From Flammula alnicola (taxonomy: Eukaryota; Basidiomycota; Agaricomycetes; Agaricales; Strophariaceae), in assembly GCA_015499995.1 (NCBI GenBank), contig JADNRV010000023.1, positions 62,001 through 126,000 on the forward strand: DNA of 64,000 nucleotides, read 5' to 3'. The stretch's first letter is position 1. Every line of letters starts with the position of its first letter. This document shows, in pieces, positions 57,391 through 64,000 of this stretch. A model generated the notes under the pieces. It saw nothing but the letters and a program-made list of their open reading frames with translations. It was not told the origin of the DNA and ran no database searches. The translations under genes were made by a program, and so were the position numbers.

Positions 57391-58478
57391 TGCTCGCGAA
57401 GACTCCAGCCCCATTCCCTCTTTCTTTTCTGGCTCGACCTCTGGTTCTTGAAGAATCAAGACAGCTTTTCTTACTTCTTCCTCAGCTCAGACCCGCTTGG
57501 CTGACTTTGAGCATTTTATTTTCTTTCCCTTCTGTATTTTTTCTTCATCTGTATTGTGCTCTCCCCAGGACTTCAAGCTCGTGTTTTATACTCAAGGCGA
57601 AGCGTTCTTAGTACGTGACCTGCTCTCGAGCCTCAGCCCTTACTTTTTTTCTAAAAATTCTTATTCATCGCTGGCATATTCTCTTCAGTGCGATTGATGA
57701 GAATTTCCCATAAAGACGCATCGCAGTTCTCAAGGACCCTCGTTCCATCTGTCATATCCTCTGCGTTGGCATCCCTGACGTCGACGAACAACTTTATTAA
57801 TTTCTGTGCAACTCTGAATGGTGCTTCCATGATGAGTGGCCAGCAGCTGCCGTTTGGATCATGCAACCTGTGTCCATGTGAGCTCTTTAATTGTCCTGAG
57901 CTTCTCTCTCTACTAGTGGCATTCATTCCATCCCATATCTTCATCAACTTTTCAATCAGTCATTAGTAAAAAATGCGTTCTCACTATTCAATCCAAGTTA
58001 TTCAACGTTCCAGCAGGACGGAGGCATCGGAATACTGCTTGAGACCCGTAATCTGGACAAAGGAAACGCTGTGAATCCTCCGACGAATTATCTTGCAGCT
58101 CCGCAACAGTTGAGTGCAATGGGACAGGTAGAAGGCCATATTTCTAGATCTCTTGTAGCAGAAGATATCTTCCCTGGACACGACACCCCAGATCCTCAAC
58201 AGGTTACAATTCGTCTTCTTCCTAACTCTCTCACTCTCATCCCAAATTGGAGACTTACCTTAATCGGGCCCCCCTGCAGGTGTTTATCGACTCTCTGCTA
58301 TTGTGTCAGCCGCACACTATCAACCCGTTTTGACCTCTATCTTGCAATATGGGTCCATCGATGATTTTACCTACGTAAGAATTATTATCTTTCTTCTTCG
58401 TACCAATATTGAATCATGCCGGTTCTTAGTTTACCGTGAAGAGGAATTCAACCCGAAAGCTCTACAGCCTTTAGCATC
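57391..58478 (+). pseudogene. Degraded secreted-protein-like gene (unknown family)
   Basis: Exons with coding character, typical of an agaricomycete secreted family (from memory, not checked): SALASLTSTNNFINFC, GQQLPFGSCNL, then DKGNAVNPPTNYLAAPQQLS and HISRSLVAEDIFPGHDTP, then VYRLSAIVSAAHYQPVL and YGSIDDFTY/FTV. But the start is poor: after the TATA box at 57370 the only early ATG (57391) is 20 nt away, and no signal peptide can be spliced to the rest. Near 58200-58280 the frame breaks: the GVYRLSA exon needs a weak donor (GTCTTC) to join. So a decaying gene is the best reading; an unusual splice pattern remains possible. Its likely end is a TAG near 58476-58478. The window between 58480 and 59040 shows no further gene. 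Confidence 0.42.
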
Positions 58479-59039
58479 AGCATCGGCTTACCTGGGATCG
58501 TCTAGTTTTACGGCATCAAATTCCTCGGTGCGAAACTTAGCACTGATCGTGATTTTCTGACAGTAAGCATATTTGCTTCAAGCAGCCCAGATCAAGCGTA
58601 CGTCGGATGGTTAATCTTGACCGTGCTAACAAAACCTTACAGATCTCACTCGAAGAACTCCATGGTAGGGGCCGCCGAGGAATAACCATCGCTAGATTGT
58701 TCGCCATAGTATTCGTTCTATTCCTCTGGAGGAACTGAAAGATCAGGGAATTAAAGACAGATTTTCAAGCACAAGGTCAACGCGACCCAACTAGGTCCCT
58801 TTACTGACGGGTCTAACATTGATGCCATGAGACCGCCATGTGCCCACAATGCCCAGAGAACCCAACTTCTGAATCGCCGGGTTTTTTTGCTCAAGATTAC
58901 TTACTCAAGTGCAGAGAAATGTCTAGAGCAAATATATATTTGTGCTGGGATGCTATGTTGTAATCTACAAATTACTCCTTGATAAATATACACGCTTGGA
59001 GGTGAAGATGAGTATGATAGCAATGATTCTCCAGAAAGT
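58479..59039. other. Intergenic, nothing recognised
   Basis: About 560 bp between the decaying secreted-protein gene and the stop of the TUL1-type gene. A few intron-like sites (TTTGCTTCAAGCAGCCCAG) suggest that the degraded gene once had further exons. No gene or repeat is clear. Confidence 0.4.
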
Positions 59040-62000
59040 CTATAGCGGTGGTAAAGGTCTCCGACATTGAGGACAAATATTCTATAAATCAAGGAAGATG
59101 AGAAAAATTAGATATACGATATATGGCGAAGAAAATACCTTGATGGCAAGCCACTACGATTAAAAGAAACGTTAGTACAACCCAGCAAAGCAGGGAAAGG
59201 TCAATGACAAACCTTCTCCAAGCATTCAGTATGCTTTATTAACGATAGTACATTAGCTATTCACAGACCACGGCTATGGAAATAGACTCACGAAAAGGTG
59301 AGAACAGGGCGCAAGACTATAGTTCTTCCTCGCACTGTTCGCGCCAACACCCATCTGCATGGCATTCAACACGCTGTCAACGCTTTTCCCATTCTTACGA
59401 CTGGATGCCGATGTTCCCTTTTCATCCCATTCCTCTCGCATGTCAAAGGATTTAGAACGACGGCGTAATGAAGGATCGATCAAAATTGCATCCATGCAAA
59501 TGGCACAATCCCCAAGAGACTGCTCAGGCGATTCTGAATCGGGGAGTTGCATGGGCATGGGTGGATGGTAGTCATAAGCCTTCACATGTGCAAACTTTAA
59601 AAGAGGACGGTGTCAATTCTTTTCTAAGAGATTTATAAGGAAGACAGACCCGTTGAGGTAGGAAGAAGGTAGGACCTAAACTATCCTGTAAGATGACCAC
59701 AAAGGCTTGAAGCAAAACAAACAAGGCAAGACCCCACGCCCAAGCTATACACAAAATTGAAACGAAAGAAGTCAAGTGAACACAAAAGAATTGCTTACGA
59801 CGGGGTTCTACTTCTAACACGTTCTTAGGGCAGGCCAGAAAATCTGTCCGATGACATTGTAAGTTGAAAGAGCAGACGCACGAGGAAACAAATTCATGGA
59901 CTCACAAAGAGCAATAAAGAGACGACAGAATGTGGTCCCAAGGATATACTCCTTAGAGAAACCACTACTACGCCCTCGATGAATGGACCGCACGATTTGC
60001 GGAAGCCAGATGGAGGAGTACGTAACAGCAACGAATAGCACAGAAAGCAGAGGCGAAAGAATAACGCGAACAATGAAAGTGAGAAATATGACCAAAGTGA
60101 GCCCTGAAACAATGAATGAGTATGCTGTGACAGTCTGGAATGGAAAAATTGAGGCGTACATAGTCTTGCTTGAGGGTCAGTCCGTACATGGTGGATGAAG
60201 AACGAGAAGAAAGAGACCGGTGTATTGTCAGTTGCAGCTTGAAGAATTGTTGGCTGCTGCACTGCTGCTGTTGGATTAGGACTCGGCGTTGAGTCTGTTG
60301 GAATAGGCATTGGCGAATGGAGCGGTAAAAGGGGTTCCTGGGTCGAATCACTGCTTTCTGTGGTGGCTGGAGCTGGAGCAGCGGGCGTGGGAGGTGGTGG
60401 GAGTGCATAATTCTCTGGTCCTTGAATTTGATGGATCAGAGCTGAGAATTGCTACAAAATAGTTGTCATCATCGATTGCAACAGGGGTCCGTGAAAACTT
60501 TGCTTACAGCTTCATGAACAAAGACTATGCACGCGAGGAAAGCAGGAGCGATTAAAGAGACAGATGGTCTGCCTTCAGCCAGAATGGCGAAAGTTATGTG
60601 GCCAGCGAAGGAGACAGAATCCATAGTCGCCTGTGCCAGGAATGTCCAGCGAGAAACACGGGATATCCCTGATGGCGTACGACTGCGTTCTGTTTGTCGG
60701 GAAAAGAGTATCAATATCGTCAGATATGCAATACCCGTCAATCCAGCGTCTGGAAAGATGTAAGTAAGAAGATGTCATATTATTCATACGACTGAACTAA
60801 CATGTTGTCACTTTGCGGAAAAAGGTACGCGATCTATAACCAATGCTGTCAACAACCAAGGTTTAAATAAAGGAGGACATTGCCTACCTAAGGCCCTCAG
60901 TGTTAGTAACCTCGTATAGGATCCCGCATTCTTTGCTCAAGAGTAGACCGGTGACTGATAGTTTAGGCGGAGGCACCGTCCAGATACCAGTAGGATTTTG
61001 CAATTCATTTTCCAGGTCTTGCATTAGGTATTCCGGCACTGCAACTGGATGTATCTGTGCCTGGAATATAAACGGACAAGTTGTCTTGGGACCTTCGTCT
61101 ATAGCAGCGTTTAACTATCTCGATAACCGTTAACGAGATGAGCAAATACCATTTCCAGACGATTCTGAGTCGATAACACCAGCGTCGATCAAATTCTTGA
61201 GCTTGTTGATCCTTGCCTGAAGCTCTGGTTCGATGACTTGGGCAGTTTGATTCCTGAAAGCTTCCGGGACAAGTGAAGGTAACAAACGTATGTCAATATG
61301 TCGACTAGAAGTGCATGAGATATGGCAAAAGATTCCCAAAAATATCTAAATCTCACCCTGTAGGTTCTGCAAAACCATATATCGATCCATTGGAAACGAA
61401 ATGAAGACCCTCAAACTCGAGCCGCAGGTTATCGGCATCAGAAGGAGCCGTCAGTTCGATTCTTCCCTGTTGGAGAGTCCACGTGTAAGAGCAAGAAGGT
61501 GATTAAATATCGATTTAAGATAAACACACGTGAATAAGAGCGATAGGGCTCGTTGAGAATGAAGATTGCTCAATCCCAGGAGGGTCCTTTTCTAAGACGC
61601 TCAGAGCGACTTTTGTAGATGCAGCCCAGTCCCATGACCCGAGTCTCTCCGTTATATTGGTTGTGTTGATGCCAGCCATGAAGTTCTCAGCCTCATGTTT
61701 CCATCGAAAGGTTTCGTTAGATGCAAGGGACGAGAGTGTAATGTTGGTGAAGGCTGCGTCTCCATGGATGAATCCAGTGACGTTAGAGTAATATGATTCT
61801 CGGGTTGGGTCCAATATATTCCCTTGAACATGGAAGGCGTCCATTAAAGGTGTAAGGGTCGAATCTCTCTCTGGCTGTATTATATATTCCACCGCGTGAA
61901 TCAGAATTGGTAAGACTGAAAGAGTGTGGAACTCACCAATGTAAAATTCGAAGTAGTCCCATTCATCCAGGATGTATAATTTGAAAGTTGATAAGTTAAT

Positions 62001-62173
62001 GATTGTAAGGCCTCCTGGTATTGGTGTCTAGCGAGGAATTCGTCTCCATTGTGGCTCGTAAGCATGAAAAGCATGAAGCTTATGAACAGAAATGAAGGAA
62101 CCGAGCTACGGGGTCGTTGGGTTCGGGGATTTCCAGGCAGACCAGCTTCCTCATCGCGCGTGTTGGCATCCAT
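59040..62173 (-). CDS. TUL1: RING-H2 transmembrane E3 ubiquitin ligase, Tul1/Dsc1-type
   Basis: Family role: catalytic subunit of the Golgi/endosome Dsc (Tul1) E3 complex, which in fungi cleaves SREBP or ubiquitinates membrane proteins. Seen: from MDANTRDEEAGLPGNPRTQ (62173; earlier in-frame Mets at 62272 and 62296 exist) a first membrane segment SFLFISFMLFML. Then a long lumenal region with N-glycosylation sites (NYTSWMNGTTSNFT, SNVTGF, NITL, NETF, NTTNIT), and several membrane helices (LTVLVIFLTFIVRVILSPLL region at 60100-60050; WAWGLALFVLLQAFVVIL at 59720). The C-terminal RING-H2 is DCAICMDAIL...NYSLAPCSHLF / HTECLEKW / LAIKNICPQCRRPLPPL with C3H2C3 spacing. A 50-residue insert (59335-59510) lies inside the RING between the first two Cys pairs. 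Stop at 59040-59042. Confidence 0.85.
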
Positions 62174-62445
62174 AGAAATGTGGTTGCTCAAGATAAGCTT
62201 GAAGCACTGAGTAGCTGACCGTGTCGCAGCGGCAGCGGCAGGTATGAGCTTGGCATCCAGCAAGTTCGGCATGTGGGGAAGCGTGACACACGTCACATGT
62301 AACGAAACTCACACGACGCGCTCGTTACTGAGTCGGCGACGGTAGGGTTAAAACGTTACTGCAGGCTATTCAGCTTATTCAAGTCTCAAGGTACATGATG
62401 CTCTGAATCGTATGAGATACCGGGCACTAACTCTACTCTATAGAG
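62174..62445. other. Divergent promoter region
   Basis: About 270 bp between the TUL1-type start (if 62173; the region to 62296 may be coding) and the small plus-strand gene at 62446. No feature besides AT-rich promoter-like sequence. Confidence 0.4.
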
Positions 62446-62712
62446 ATGCGCCCAACGGCAAGCCGCCTCGTTCGGGTGGTTCCTCGAAAGCTGCTCAATG
62501 TGAGCGACCAAAAAATTTACATGCGCCCGAGACCCCAAACGGAGGACTTGAAACAACCCACCCTCATGGATATGCTATTCAAGAAAAGAGAGGAGGCTGG
62601 GGATGCATGGCCCCTTAACATTCGCTTAGAGCCCCAGTTGAAGAAGGAGGTTTTTAAGGAAGTGCAGCCAAAGCTGAGGACAGTGCTGAAGAGGATGACG
62701 AAGGAGAGATGA
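62446..62712 (+). CDS. Small basic protein, possibly mitochondrial, unknown
   Basis: Single exon of 88 codons: MRPTASRLVRVVPRKLLNVS, then DQKIYMRPRPQTEDLKQPTL, MDMLFKKREEAGDAWPLNIR, LEPQLKKEVFKEVQPKLRTV, LKRMTKER. The first 20 residues are basic, hydrophobic and acid-free, like a mitochondrial targeting peptide; the rest is lysine-rich and helical. The size and charge fit a small mitochondrial ribosomal or respiratory assembly protein, but no family is recognised. A second exon upstream cannot be excluded. ATG at 62446 is preceded by GAG, and the stop is at 62710-62712. Positioned head to head with the TUL1-type gene. Confidence 0.55.
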   Translation: MRPTASRLVRVVPRKLLNVSDQKIYMRPRPQTEDLKQPTLMDMLFKKREEAGDAWPLNIRLEPQLKKEVFKEVQPKLRTVLKRMTKER

Positions 62713-63156
62713 CCATGAAGCGACGAGAAGGTCACCGTTTTCGGGTGCTCCGTTTCAATCAGGCGAAGGCTCTGGCGGCAAACAACATATACAGCAGGTC
62801 TTCATCCTGGAAGCGGGGGAGGGATTGTATAGGGGATGTCCACGGCTCTTTAGGCCTACAGTTCGGGATTAGACATGTGTGGATTTTCAGTACGTCCTGT
62901 CAAAAACTTGATATTTTTTGGTGTATTTGCTGCCAATAGAGAATTGCCTTCAATGACAGGATGTTAGTGGGTTGATGATGCCTTCCTGTATTTTAGGAGC
63001 GTACACATCCGCAGTCATGGTACATATCATATGATCATCGAATTGATATTCGTCGCTATTCTTATAGGGACCCTGGTTTCATCCCACTCCTCAACCGCAT
63101 CCCAACTCCATCTTGCGATATCCATTCCCATTGTCCACTGATACTAATTTTTAAGA
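62713..63156. other. Intergenic, nothing recognised
   Basis: About 440 bp upstream of the decarboxylase, with no supported gene. Open frame 62709-62939 lacks motifs. Promoter of the decarboxylase must lie here. Confidence 0.45.
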
Positions 63157-64000
63157 ATGGCCTCCCTCCCTATCAGCGACGTCCATAAGCCTATCGAGGT
63201 GATCAAGCGCGACAGCCTTCCGGAAGCAAAGCGTGACGACATCGCGAAAGGGTTCACCGCTCTCGTCTCCCGCTCCGCCAAGAACCCGAACGTCGCGTAC
63301 CACATCCTGGCCCCTATGTATACTGTGAGCAAGCTGTCCTGGGTGCATAGTCTCATTCCAGGACTCGAGAAGCTGGCGGTGGAATACCACTGCGGCAACT
63401 ATGTTGTTAAGCGAGGCTCAACTGAGCCATTCTTCGAGTCGATGCCTTTGTTTGCGAGGTACGTCCCATCGAGTTTTTCTACCGTAGAGATGACATCAAT
63501 GACGGTTCTTGATGGAAGTAGAATTGGGATGCACCTCCTATTCTATGGCAATGAACAAATAAAGTTGCTGGGGAACAAGAGAATCGATGAGTTGCTCCAT
63601 GAGGAGTCGATCAGGGTGAAATAATTGTTCTCGGTTGGTCACACAAGTTCTTGTCCTTACTTTCTACTAGCAAGGAAAAATCTATGACGATCCGAAATCG
63701 GCGAAATCTATACCCTCTTTCATAGAGACTTATTCCATCCAGATAAACGAGCTTCTAGAGCCTGATATCTCAAAGTACCGAAACTTCAATGAGTTCTTCT
63801 TCAGGTACCAAGTCCTCTTTCCTGATAGTCATTGTCTCTGCCGTTAATCAGAGTGTTTCTCTGTAGGAAACTGCGACCAGACGCACGTCCAATCGAGAAC
63901 CAAGACGACGACTCCGTTATTGTCAGTGCCGCTGACTGTCGTCTGACAGTTTTTACCTCTGTAGACGTCGCAAAGGCCTTCTGGTAAATTCCCTTTTGCA
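63157..64000 (+). CDS. Phosphatidylserine decarboxylase-like protein (5' part; cut by window end)
   Basis: Family role: PSD proenzymes convert phosphatidylserine to phosphatidylethanolamine; agaricomycete relatives include amino-acid decarboxylases derived from this fold. Seen: start at 63157 (MASLPISDVHKPIEVIKRDS), then WVHSLIPGLEKLAVEYHCGN, after an in-frame intron at about 63461-63518 SRIGMHLLFYGNEQIKLLGN and KRIDELLHEESIR, then an intron to 63671 and QGKIYDDPKSAKSIPSFIET, ELLEPDISKYRNFNEFFFRK and LRPDARPIENQDDDSVIVSA, then ADCRLTVFTSVDVAKAFW. The FNEFF.RKL.P..RPI block is the PSD signature. The self-cleavage and catalytic motif lies beyond the window, so activity and substrate cannot be judged. 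No signal or C2 domain at the N-terminus, which fits a cytosolic single-domain form. Confidence 0.85.

Noticed and set aside
57391..57611. 89-codon ORF as a signal-peptide-bearing gene
   Set aside because: It starts only 20 nt after the TATA box, so it would precede the transcription start; Leu/Phe-rich composition comes from pyrimidine-rich DNA.

Overview
The window looks like nuclear DNA of a mushroom-forming basidiomycete (Agaricomycetes). Genes are short and dense, lie on both strands, and are broken by many introns of about 45-70 nt with GT..AG borders and CTAAC/CTAAT-type branch points. The protein families are fungal: Erg4 sterol reductase, Mpe1, Vps5, Rpb4, Pus1, xylulokinase, Trm82, Tul1/Dsc1-type E3 ligase and the MIND subunit Nnf1. 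Several basidiomycete secreted or disordered protein types are also present. I see no bacterial operons, CRISPR array or plasmid/phage module.

Layout. 0-8.5 kb: ERG4 (-), MPE1 (+), VPS5 (-), and an unrecognised coiled-coil membrane protein (-). 8.5-18.9 kb: gene-poor, holding a tandem pair of GH18 chitinase-like secreted proteins (+; the second copy has broken frames at its 3' end) and a small secreted protein (-). 18.9-24.6 kb: an AVT/SLC38-type amino-acid transporter (+) and an R3H/SUZ RNA-binding protein (+). 24.6-26.8 kb: repeat-bearing spacer. 26.8-32.2 kb: RPB4 (+), PUS1 (-), XKS1-type xylulokinase (-). 32.2-38 kb: a small unrecorded-looking gene (+) and a large WD40 protein (-). 38.3-45.2 kb: Gfo/Idh/MocA dehydrogenase (+), a long disordered protein (+), an F-box protein (+). 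45.2-47.3 kb: a Copia-like LTR remnant and a detached fragment of TRM82. 47.3-50.8 kb: an EXPERA/TMEM97-type membrane protein (-) and TRM82 (+), divergent around a hairpin. 50.8-54.3 kb: an orphan ORF, a minisatellite inside an inverted repeat, and a foldback repeat. 54.3-64 kb: MYND protein (+), NNF1 (-), intron-containing tRNA-Asp (-), a degraded secreted-protein gene (+), TUL1/DSC1-type E3 (-), a small basic protein (+), and a phosphatidylserine decarboxylase (+) cut by the window edge.

Most genes are unrelated housekeeping functions (sterol synthesis, mRNA 3'-end processing, endosomal retrieval, transcription, tRNA modification, kinetochore, pentose use, Golgi ubiquitination, lipid synthesis), and nothing argues that they form one pathway. 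I did not find a convincing new multi-gene system. The most informative points are local: the decaying GH18 duplicate, the TRM82 fragment between direct repeats, the LTR remnant with its primer-binding site, the hairpin in a divergent promoter, and small genes that simple ORF scanning would miss. Splice sites were read by eye, so exon borders are approximate unless stated.
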